Positions 7,676-13,349 of a stretch of DNA of 13,349 nt are shown piece by piece (the first letter of the stretch is position 1; each line of letters begins with the position of its first letter). The notes beneath the pieces were generated by a model. It did not search any database, was not told where the DNA came from, and saw only the letters and a list, made by a program, of their open reading frames with translations. The position numbers and the translations under genes are program-made. This DNA comes from Udaeobacter sp046731855 (GTDB lineage: Bacteria; Verrucomicrobiota; Verrucomicrobiia; Chthoniobacterales; UBA10450): positions 1 through 13,349 of the forward strand of contig JBKPLX010000197.1 of NCBI GenBank assembly GCA_046731855.1, in the 5' to 3' direction.

Positions 7676-8425
7676 ATGCAGCGAAATGACGGCCGCGGCA
7701 CCGACGAAATTCGTCCGATCAACTTCGAGTTGAATGTCGCGCCGTATGCCAGCGGTTCGGTGCTGGTCTCAATAGGCCAAACGCGCGTGATCTGTGGCGT
7801 TACGATCGAAGAGGCGGTCCCGCGCTGGATGAAAGAGCAGGGAGTAACTGGCGGCTGGCTAACTGCCGAGTATTCGATGCTTCCGTACTCTACGCAGACG
7901 CGAAAGCCGCGGGACGTTGCAAAAGGTCGCCTAGACGGTCGCAGCGTAGAGATTCAACGCTTGATCGGTCGCTCACTGCGAGCAGTTGTCGACCTGGAAA
8001 AGCTCGGGCCGCGCACGATCTGGGTCGATTGCGATGTCTTGCAAGCCGACGGAGGAACGCGCACCACTGCAATCACCGGAGCCAGTCTGGCGCTCGCCAT
8101 CGTCTGCAGGAAACTCGTTAGGGAGAAAAAGCTCGATGCCCCTCCCATGCAAAAATTGGTGGCCGCAGTCAGTGCCGGCATTCTAAATGGACAGGCGATC
8201 CTGGATCTCGATTATGAAGAGGACAAACTCGTTACCGTTGATTTCAATCTAGTGGCTACCGAAGACGGAGAATTCGTGGAAGTGCAGGGCTCCGGGGAAG
8301 AAGCGACCTTTTCGGGATCGCAGTTGGAGCAGATGCTTGGTCTCGCACGCAAAGGCATCGCTGCGCTGATCGGCGCGCAGCGCGCTGTTTTGGCACGAAT
8401 CATGGTTTCACCGCCAGAGACGTGA
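7676..8425 (+). CDS. rph: Ribonuclease PH
   Basis: This 249-residue protein is a phosphate-dependent 3'-to-5' exoribonuclease that trims tRNA 3' ends in the cytoplasm, normally as a hexamer. The family signature is complete: N-terminal RNDGRGTDEIRPINFELN (3-20), GRSVEIQRLIGRSLR with the phosphate-binding arginines (88-102), QADGGTRTTAITGASLAL (123-140), the acidic metal-site region LDLDYEED (176-183), and VEVQGSGEEATFS (201-213). Length is usual for the family (about 240-250). The ATG fits the canonical N-terminus, and no Shine-Dalgarno sequence is evident. It is divergent from the glycan operon across a 169-base gap that holds the candidate promoters. No relation to the glycan genes is expected; it is a housekeeping neighbour. 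Confidence 0.97.
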   Translation: MQRNDGRGTDEIRPINFELNVAPYASGSVLVSIGQTRVICGVTIEEAVPRWMKEQGVTGGWLTAEYSMLPYSTQTRKPRDVAKGRLDGRSVEIQRLIGRSLRAVVDLEKLGPRTIWVDCDVLQADGGTRTTAITGASLALAIVCRKLVREKKLDAPPMQKLVAAVSAGILNGQAILDLDYEEDKLVTVDFNLVATEDGEFVEVQGSGEEATFSGSQLEQMLGLARKGIAALIGAQRAVLARIMVSPPET

Positions 8426-8432
8426 ATCTTCC

Positions 8433-8437
8433 GAGGG
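8433..8437 (+). promoter_or_regulatory. Ribosome binding site of the small ORF
   Basis: GAGGG lies 8 bases upstream of the ATG at 8446. It is the clearest Shine-Dalgarno match in the window and favours this ATG over the GTG at 8422. Confidence 0.45.
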
Positions 8438-8445
8438 ACATCATC

Positions 8446-8505
8446 ATGCTCTTGGCGATTCTAATTGGTATCATATTTCTTGGTCTCGCCATCAGCCATT
8501 TGTAG
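8446..8505 (+). CDS. Possible 19-residue membrane peptide
   Basis: A short frame right after rph encodes MLLAILIGIIFLGLAISHL. Apart from the near-terminal Ser and His it is hydrophobic, enough for one membrane helix. A GAGGG stands 8 bases before the ATG, which few larger genes here have. A longer version starts at GTG 8422, overlapping the rph stop as GTGA, and adds eight residues (MNLPRDII). The stop codon TAG is part of the head of a REP-like element at 8500-8524. Function is unknown. Chance cannot be excluded for so short a frame, but the hydrophobic bias plus ribosome site make it a fair candidate. Confidence 0.4.
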   Translation: MLLAILIGIIFLGLAISHL

Positions 8506-8568
8506 CGCGTCTGTGTCAGGCGCCACTTTGATGTTCTAGCGTTGGCGTTTCACAGAAACGCCCTACAA
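8500..8568. repeat. REP/BIME-like inverted pair upstream of gmd
   Basis: Two 25-base units face each other around a 19-base spacer. Unit A reads 8500-8524 on the plus strand, unit B reads 8568-8544 on the minus strand. Each starts TTGTAG, skips one base, then has a 7-bp stem with loop TGT: GCGTCTG/CAGGCGC in A (one G-T pair) and GCGTTTC/GAAACGC in B. They agree at 19 of 25 positions, and the stem differences keep pairing. A GTAG foot beside a hairpin is the hallmark of REP sequences handled by RAYT (TnpA-REP) transposases. Confidence 0.65.
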
Positions 8569-8579
8569 TGATGGCCGCA

Positions 8580-9593
8580 ATGAAACGGGCGTTGATCACC
8601 GGCATCACCGGCCAGGACGGGAGTTATCTGGCCGAATTGCTGCTTGAGAAGGGATATGAAGTTCACGGGATCATTCGCCGCGCCAGCACCTTCAATACGT
8701 CGCGGATTGATCATCTTTACGCCGATCCCCATGTCAACGACGTGCGACTGTTTCTGCATTACGGAGACCTCAGCGACTCCGTTAGCCTGGTAAAGCTATT
8801 ATACGAGCTGAAGCCGGACGAAATTTACCACCTTGCAGCGCAGAGCCACGTACGCGTGAGCTTCGACATTCCCGAGTACACAGCCGACGTCACCGGCGTG
8901 GGTACCATCCGTATTCTGGAAGCAATTCGTGAAGCCGGATTGCGTTCCCGCTTCCTTCAGGCGTCGAGCAGTGAAATGTTTGGCAAGGCGCAGGAGGTTC
9001 CGCAAACCGAGAAGACACCGTTTTGGCCGCGCAGCCCGTACGGTGTGGCGAAGGTTTTTTCGTACTGGGCGACCATCAATTATCGGGAGAGCTACGGGCT
9101 TTGTGCGAGCAACGGCATGATGTTCAACCACGAAAGTCCGCGGCGCGGCGAAACGTTTGTCACACGCAAAATCACGCGCGCTGTTGCAGCGATCAAACAC
9201 GGGTTACAAAACGAATTGTTCCTCGGCAATTTGGATGCGAAGCGAGATTGGGGCTTTGCGCCTGAATATGTTGAAGGCGTCTGGCGAATTTTACAGCTTG
9301 GCGAAGGTGACGATTTCGTGCTGGCCACCGGCGAATCCCACACTGTGCGCGAATTTGCGGAAGCAGCTTTTGCCCACGCCAATCTGGATTGGAAGCAATA
9401 CGTAAAACATGACCCGCGATATGAACGTCCGGCGGAGGTGGATATTTTGGTTGGTGATGCTTCAAAAGCGCGAAAGACTCTGGGTTGGGAACCCAAAGTG
9501 CGTTTCCAGGAACTGGTGCGTATCATGGTGGACGCTGACATGGCGTTACTTTCACGAGAGACACCAAGAGAGCATCTGGGCAAGCTGCCGTAA
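8580..9593 (+). CDS. gmd: GDP-mannose 4,6-dehydratase
   Basis: Converts GDP-D-mannose to GDP-4-keto-6-deoxy-D-mannose, the precursor of GDP-fucose, GDP-rhamnose and GDP-perosamine; cytoplasmic, NADP-dependent, extended SDR fold. Counting from the ATG at 8580 (337 residues), the protein opens MKRALITGITGQDGSYLAEL with the nucleotide loop TGITGQDG at 7-14. Further marks are IIRRASTFNTSRIDHLY, HLAAQSHVRVSF, SSSEMFG with the catalytic Ser/Glu region, SPYGVAK with Tyr154 and Lys158, and NLDAKRDWGFAPEYVEG. ATGs at 8568 and 8571 add three or four residues, but the first overlaps the end of a REP-like element, and family members start at the MK codon. No reductase or epimerase partner (rmd, fcl, per) is in the window, so the final sugar is unknown. 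Repeat elements flank it on both sides. Confidence 0.95.
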   Translation: MKRALITGITGQDGSYLAELLLEKGYEVHGIIRRASTFNTSRIDHLYADPHVNDVRLFLHYGDLSDSVSLVKLLYELKPDEIYHLAAQSHVRVSFDIPEYTADVTGVGTIRILEAIREAGLRSRFLQASSSEMFGKAQEVPQTEKTPFWPRSPYGVAKVFSYWATINYRESYGLCASNGMMFNHESPRRGETFVTRKITRAVAAIKHGLQNELFLGNLDAKRDWGFAPEYVEGVWRILQLGEGDDFVLATGESHTVREFAEAAFAHANLDWKQYVKHDPRYERPAEVDILVGDASKARKTLGWEPKVRFQELVRIMVDADMALLSRETPREHLGKLP

Positions 9594-9676
9594 TTGTAGC
9601 CCGCCTGAGGCGGGTCGCTGACTGCGGCGTCGTGAATATTCGGTACGGGCGCGCTGCGGTCAGCGACCTCGGCTAC
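9594..9676. repeat. REP/BIME-like inverted pair between convergent genes
   Basis: The left unit reads TTGTAG (9594-9599), then a hairpin CCCGCC-TGA-GGCGGG (9600-9614), then TCGCTGACTGCGGCG. The right unit on the minus strand reads GTAGCC-GA-GGTCGCTGACCGC (9676-9656). Both share GTAGCC and GGTCGCTGAC-Y-GC. The inner arms 9614-9625 and 9656-9667 pair over 12 positions with one G-T pair, and GTAGCC/GGCTAC closes the ends. It fills the whole gap between gmd and the L,D-transpeptidase gene, so it may also serve as a bidirectional terminator. Confidence 0.65.
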
Positions 9677-9680
9677 GGCC

Positions 9681-10346
9681 CTATCGCATTACAAATGGCG
9701 CCGTATTTGTGTCAGCCATCGAGTGAGCCGAAACGAGACTTGGAACGGCAGCGGCCAGTGGTGCGTTTACGATGGTGACGGCGGCGCCGGTTCCTACAAT
9801 GTCGTATAGTTGTATGATGTCGCTCGAACGCATCCGGATGCATCCATAGCTCGCAGGCATTCCGATGCGCCGTTCCTCGGGTGTGCCGTGGATGTAAATA
9901 TCTCGAGAGAACGCGTTGGCATTTTGTGCCTCCAATCCGCGGAGCCAGAGAATGCGCGTGACAATCGGGTCGCGGCCCGGGGAATCGGGCGCAACGACCT
10001 CGCCGGTGCGGCGTCGATCCTTGAACACTGCACCGGGCGGCGCATTGCCGCCGATTTTTTCAGCGATCTGCAGTTTACCCAAGGGCGTAAAACGGCTGCC
10101 GCGCCAATCGCCTAATCCGAACTTCGAAGTAGAGACCGCATAAATTGCCAGAACGTTGCCGCGATCAATAAGGGCGAGCTTTTGTTCACGCGTGCTGACG
10201 ACAATCTGATGCTGCGTGTCTGGCGCCGCGCAGGATGCGAGAAGAAGCGCGAGAAGCAAGACGTGGCAACGGATCGCCGAGCCATCCATTTTGTCGCGCG
10301 TTTTCGACGTGCGCGGCGGTCGCGCCCTCCCATTATTCATGTTCAT
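9681..10346 (-). CDS. L,D-transpeptidase (YkuD/ErfK) lipoprotein
   Basis: This 221-residue protein is a probable periplasmic peptidoglycan cross-linking or lipoprotein-anchoring enzyme. A basic N-region leads to a hydrophobic stretch and lipobox LASC with Cys39, predicting a lipidated, membrane-anchored protein. The YkuD domain (about 47-194) holds HGT (153-155) and ASYGCIRM (165-172), with catalytic Cys169 and Arg171. The common SHGC form is SYGC here. Start: ATG 10346 overlaps the tatD stop as ATGA; ATG 10340 is six bases later with GGAA seven bases upstream; ATG 10289 would give a more usual signal length (Cys at 20). Close coupling to tatD suggests co-transcription. Substrate partner is not evident. 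Confidence 0.88.
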   Translation of the reverse strand: MNMNNGRARPPRTSKTRDKMDGSAIRCHVLLLALLLASCAAPDTQHQIVVSTREQKLALIDRGNVLAIYAVSTSKFGLGDWRGSRFTPLGKLQIAEKIGGNAPPGAVFKDRRRTGEVVAPDSPGRDPIVTRILWLRGLEAQNANAFSRDIYIHGTPEERRIGMPASYGCIRMRSSDIIQLYDIVGTGAAVTIVNAPLAAAVPSLVSAHSMADTNTAPFVMR

Positions 10347-11206
10347 TTCCGATTGAACTGAAAAAACCCTTCCGCGGTTTCGGTTGTCGCCTCAGCAACT
10401 TCCTTCAGCGGGATCTCTCGCGCAGCTGCGATTGTTTCTGCCACAATGCGCGTATACGCTGGTTCAGAGCGTTTTCCACGAAAGGGAACGGGCGCAAGGT
10501 ATGGGCAATCGGTTTCCACCATGAATTTCCAGAGCGGGATTTGTGCCGCAACTTCTCGCACGGCGGCGCCGTTTTTGAAAGTGACAATTCCAGTAAACGA
10601 AACGAGATGGTCGGCATCGAGAACTTCATTCGCCTGTTCGAGCGAGCCACCGAAACAATGAAAAACGCCGCGGAGCTTGCCGGCATATGGCCCGATAATC
10701 TTCAGTGTGTCCTCCCACGCGTCCCGTTGATGGATCACCACGTTCAGGCCGAGTTCCACCGCAAGATCGAGCTGCTGTTGAAATAAACTTGCCTGTTTCG
10801 ATTTGTAGGCACCGTCGCGTATTTGTGCTTCGATTTCTTCGTCGGTCTCAGTTCGCAGCGCGGACATCACCTGGACCTGCTCTTCCTTCGCAACTTTTTC
10901 GCTCGGCAAACGGTGATAATCGAGGCCGGTTTCGCCGATCGCGACGACTCGTGGGTTCTTCGCCAGTTCGCGCAGCGGCGTAATCACGTCGTCGTCCGCT
11001 TCTTCAACGGAAGTTGGATGAACGCCGATTGTCGCGAAGACAGCCGAATGTTTTTCTGCCAGCTCGATAGCGCGCCGGCTGCTTTCCAATGATGTCCCGA
11101 TCGTAACGATGCGCGTCACGTCCGCGTCGTTTGCGCGACGAATTACGTCATCGAGGTCGTGCGCGAAATCTGGATAATCGAGGTGGGCGTGCGTTTCGAT
11201 GAGCAT
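10343..11206 (-). CDS. TatD-family metal-dependent hydrolase (DNase)
   Basis: This 287-residue TIM-barrel protein of the TatD/YcfH family is known as a Mg-dependent 3'-to-5' exonuclease or deoxyribonuclease. Metal ligands sit where expected: THAHLD with His6 and His8, IGETGLDYH with Glu92, VIHQRDA with His159, FHCFGG with His183, and ETDCPYLAP with Asp233. Between GLDYH and the conserved LFQQQLDLA helix are about 35 extra charged residues (100-136, e.g. EEQVQVMSALRTETDEEIEA), longer than the usual link and possibly a lineage-specific insertion. The ATG at 11206 gives the canonical MLIETHAHLD start; no Shine-Dalgarno sequence is seen. It follows fabH after 84 bases holding an inverted repeat, and overlaps the next gene by 4 bases. 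Confidence 0.93.
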   Translation of the reverse strand: MLIETHAHLDYPDFAHDLDDVIRRANDADVTRIVTIGTSLESSRRAIELAEKHSAVFATIGVHPTSVEEADDDVITPLRELAKNPRVVAIGETGLDYHRLPSEKVAKEEQVQVMSALRTETDEEIEAQIRDGAYKSKQASLFQQQLDLAVELGLNVVIHQRDAWEDTLKIIGPYAGKLRGVFHCFGGSLEQANEVLDADHLVSFTGIVTFKNGAAVREVAAQIPLWKFMVETDCPYLAPVPFRGKRSEPAYTRIVAETIAAAREIPLKEVAEATTETAEGFFQFNRK

Positions 11207-11211
11207 GAGCT

Positions 11212-11275
11212 GTTAAAGCGTTGAAGGGTTAAAGCGTTTCAAAGTAGACGGCTAGGGATTCGCTTCAACGCTTTA
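11212..11275. repeat. 13-bp inverted repeat with nested direct repeat
   Basis: TAAAGCGTTGAAG (11214-11226) is perfectly complementary to CTTCAACGCTTTA (11263-11275), with 36 bases between. GTTAAAGCGTT at 11212-11222 also recurs in the same direction at 11228-11238, so two left arms compete for one right arm. It lies between fabH and tatD, both read leftwards. No U-run follows, so a simple intrinsic terminator is unlikely; attenuation, a protein-binding site or a dispersed repeat are alternatives. Confidence 0.6.
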
Positions 11276-11290
11276 TCAGTTTAACAATTA

Positions 11291-12313
11291 TTACCATTCT
11301 ATAATCGTGCTCGCCCAGGTTAGACCGCCGCCAAACACGACCAACAACACGTAATCACCGGCTTTAATCCGGCCGCTGCGATTGGCCTCATCCAACGCGA
11401 TGGCCACGGCGGCAGCGGAAGTATTACCGTAGCGGTCCAGATTCACAAACATCTTGTCGCGCGAGATACCGAGCCGATCCGCAATCGCTTCCATGATGCG
11501 GAGATTCGCCTGGTGCGGAATAACGCAGGCAATGTCGTCGACGGAGAGTCCAGCCTGATTGAGAACTTTTTTGGCTGCATTCAGCATCGCGATGACGGCT
11601 TGTTTGTAAACTTCCTTGCCCGTCATATGGATCGTTGCCAGATGCATATCGGCGTTTTCCCGTGTGATCGGGCATCGCGAACCGCCACCCGGCATGAACA
11701 AAATATCGGTGTAATTACCGTCGCTGCCGATATGTGTGCTAATGACACCATGTGCGCTGCCGCGATGGCGCAAAATGGCAGCACCGGCGCCATCTCCAAA
11801 AAGGACGCAAGTGTTCCGATCGGTCCAGTTGGTGATTGATGTCAATTTGTCCGCCCCGATAACCAGGACGGTGTCGTGTGTATGTGACGTAATGAATTGC
11901 TGTGCAATCTCCACGCCAAAGAGAAAGCCTGCGCATGCTGCGGAAATATCCAGACAAGCGGCGTTGGTTGCCCCGATCTTCTTCTGAACGAAGCAGGCGG
12001 TGGCCGGGAATAGCATGTCCGGAGTGGCCGTTGCCACGAGAATGAGATCGATCTCTTTTGCCGAAATCTTTGCCTGTTCAAGTGCCTTGAGCGCGGCCTT
12101 GCTTGCCATATCGCTGGTGGTTTCGTCCTTCGCGGCGATACGTCGTTCCTTGATACCCGTGCGAGTGGTGATCCATTCGTCGCTGGTATCGACCATGCGC
12201 GAGAGCTCTTCATTTGTTAGGACTTTTTCGGGCACGTAACTTCCCGTACCAATAATTGAAACCGTGCGCAGCGGTTTATCGGAGCGCGGGCTCGAGCGAG
12301 GCTGTCGTTTCAT
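11291..12313 (-). CDS. fabH: Beta-ketoacyl-ACP synthase III
   Basis: Condenses acetyl-CoA (or a branched acyl-CoA) with malonyl-ACP to begin type II fatty-acid synthesis in the cytoplasm. The thiolase-fold protein of 340 residues has the full catalytic triad: Cys127 in DISAACAGF, His267 in IPHQAN, and Asn297 in YGNTSA. It also has TSDEWITTRTGIKERRI (43-59), FGDGAGAAI and the C-terminal GGGLTWAST. The ATG at 12313 leaves a 15-residue basic lead before the first strand (TVSIIGTGSYVPEK). It overlaps plsX by 38 bases, with GAGGAG 13 bases upstream, rather distant for a ribosome site; no other ATG is available before residue 40. Gene order plsX-fabH is a widespread lipid operon and implies co-transcription. 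Confidence 0.97.
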   Translation of the reverse strand: MKRQPRSSPRSDKPLRTVSIIGTGSYVPEKVLTNEELSRMVDTSDEWITTRTGIKERRIAAKDETTSDMASKAALKALEQAKISAKEIDLILVATATPDMLFPATACFVQKKIGATNAACLDISAACAGFLFGVEIAQQFITSHTHDTVLVIGADKLTSITNWTDRNTCVLFGDGAGAAILRHRGSAHGVISTHIGSDGNYTDILFMPGGGSRCPITRENADMHLATIHMTGKEVYKQAVIAMLNAAKKVLNQAGLSVDDIACVIPHQANLRIMEAIADRLGISRDKMFVNLDRYGNTSAAAVAIALDEANRSGRIKAGDYVLLVVFGGGLTWASTIIEW

Positions 12314-13307
12314 GATAACGGCGAATCTCCTCGACGATATGCGGGTTTACCTGCTGTTCAATCGACTCCGCCGCCACTCGCAGTGCGTTCTTGATTGCCA
12401 GTGGCGTGCTCGCGCCATGCGCGATGATGCAGATGCCGTTCACGCCGAGAAGCGGACTGCCGCCGTATTCTTCATAGTTGGTCTTGTCTTTAATTGTTCC
12501 AATGGCCTTCCTCGCGAGGAACGCGCCTGCCTTCCGCATCGTTGTGCGCATGAGCTCGTGCTTGAGCCATTGAAACATCGCCACCGCAATCGATTCGCAC
12601 GTTTTCAAGATCACGTTGCCAACGAATCCGTCGCACACGACAACTTCAACCGGATCTTCAAAGAGATGTCGGCCTTCTATGTTGCCGACAAAGTTGAGCG
12701 AACTTGGTCTTAACATCTTAAACACTTCCTTGGTCAATTCGGTGCCCTTAACATCCTCGTCGCCGAGCGAAACCAGACCAACGGTCGGATTTTTGTAATG
12801 GAGAACATGACGTGAATAAACCGTGCCCATGAACGCGTATTGAAGAAGATGTTCTGGACGTGCATCGATATTCGCGCCTGCATCGATCAAAACGAAGACA
12901 TTCGTTTCGGTTGGAAGCACAGCCGCGATACCCGGTCGATCGATTCCCGGCAACGTGCGCAATTTAATCATGCTTGCCGCGACCGCCGCGCCCGTGTGCC
13001 CGGCGCTCACAACAGCATCTGCGTCGCCGCGCTTCACCAGATCTACGGCACGGCTCACGGAGGAATCTTTTTTCCGGCGAACAGCTGTCCAGGCGCGATC
13101 GCTCATGTCCACCACCTGGGTGGAATGGACTATCTCGATCCGCGAATCGTTACATTGATGTTTACGCAGCTCGTCTTCGATCTTGGCGGAGTCCCCTACC
13201 AGATAGAGCCTGTTAATCTGCTTGTAATCGCGCAGCGCCATAACGGCGCCGGCAACGAGGTTAGGCGGGCCAAAGTCACCGCCCATCGCGTCGAGGGCGA
13301 TCTTCAT
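12276..13307 (-). CDS. plsX: Phosphate acyltransferase PlsX
   Basis: Makes acyl-phosphate from acyl-ACP and phosphate, feeding PlsY in phospholipid synthesis; a peripheral membrane enzyme. The 343-residue protein shows the family marks in order: IALDAMGGDFGP (3-14), DSSVSRAVDLVKRGDADAVV then SAGHTGA (81-107), DAGAN (142-146), FVGNIEGRHLF (206-216), CDGFVGNVILK (225-235), YGGSPLLGVNG (281-291) and HGAS (297-300). Length is normal. The ATG at 13307 gives the expected MKIALDAMGGD; no Shine-Dalgarno sequence is visible in the 42 bases upstream, which carry no recognisable gene end. In many bacteria rpmF precedes plsX; whether that holds here lies off the contig. Confidence 0.97.
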   Translation of the reverse strand: MKIALDAMGGDFGPPNLVAGAVMALRDYKQINRLYLVGDSAKIEDELRKHQCNDSRIEIVHSTQVVDMSDRAWTAVRRKKDSSVSRAVDLVKRGDADAVVSAGHTGAAVAASMIKLRTLPGIDRPGIAAVLPTETNVFVLIDAGANIDARPEHLLQYAFMGTVYSRHVLHYKNPTVGLVSLGDEDVKGTELTKEVFKMLRPSSLNFVGNIEGRHLFEDPVEVVVCDGFVGNVILKTCESIAVAMFQWLKHELMRTTMRKAGAFLARKAIGTIKDKTNYEEYGGSPLLGVNGICIIAHGASTPLAIKNALRVAAESIEQQVNPHIVEEIRRYHETTASLEPALR

Positions 13308-13349
13308 CGGTGCGAAACTTTGCGGACTTTAGCCGCCGAATGCAACTTA

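Noticed and set aside
8544..8562. Hairpin before gmd as an intrinsic terminator for rph
   Set aside because: No U-run follows on the plus strand (CTACAATG), and the structure matches the REP-like unit at 8500-8524 instead.
9092..9583. 163-codon minus-strand frame inside gmd
   Set aside because: It is opposite a fully conserved gmd and shows no family motif; it is a codon-bias shadow.
13308..13349. 3' end of rpmF upstream of plsX
   Set aside because: Only 42 bases remain and no L32 C-terminal sequence can be recognised.

Overview
The window reads as a contig end from a soil- or sediment-type Verrucomicrobiota genome (inference). The pointers are the exported-type 139-residue repeat protein at the left end, which resembles repeat proteins common in Chthoniobacterales-like bacteria, the large sulfotransferase/glycosyltransferase fusion, the plsX-fabH pair and the near absence of Shine-Dalgarno sequences. 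No rRNA, tRNA, CRISPR array or insertion sequence was seen. Bases 1-30 are not genomic: they match the Nextera (Tn5) sequencing adapter, so the apparent start of the first open reading frame is an artifact.

Layout, left to right. (1) 31-618 (+): the 3' end of a gene for a tandem-repeat surface or secreted protein. (2) 715-7506 (-): a tight three-gene glycan operon transcribed leftwards. It encodes a 1177-residue sulfotransferase-GT2-GT4 fusion, a methyltransferase with an N-terminal Ig-like domain, and a 655-residue double GT2 glycosyltransferase; adjacent genes overlap. (3) 7676-8425 (+): RNase PH, divergent from the glycan operon, followed by a possible 19-residue membrane peptide. (4) 8580-9593 (+): GDP-mannose 4,6-dehydratase (gmd). 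(5) 9681-11206 (-): a TatD-family hydrolase translationally coupled to an L,D-transpeptidase lipoprotein. (6) 11291-13307 (-): fabH and plsX, the start of fatty-acid and phospholipid synthesis. All gaps between genes are under 200 bases.

Genes in regions 2 and 4 could cooperate: Gmd makes the GDP-4-keto-6-deoxymannose precursor of fucose, rhamnose or perosamine, and the operon has four glycosyltransferase domains, a sulfotransferase domain and a methyltransferase. This would fit assembly of a sulfated and/or methylated deoxyhexose-containing surface glycan, but that is inference.

The most unusual non-coding signal is a pair of REP/BIME-like inverted elements flanking gmd (8500-8568 and 9594-9676). 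They carry (TT)GTAG heads facing outward. The two hairpins of the first element differ by compensatory base-pair changes, so the structure itself appears conserved.
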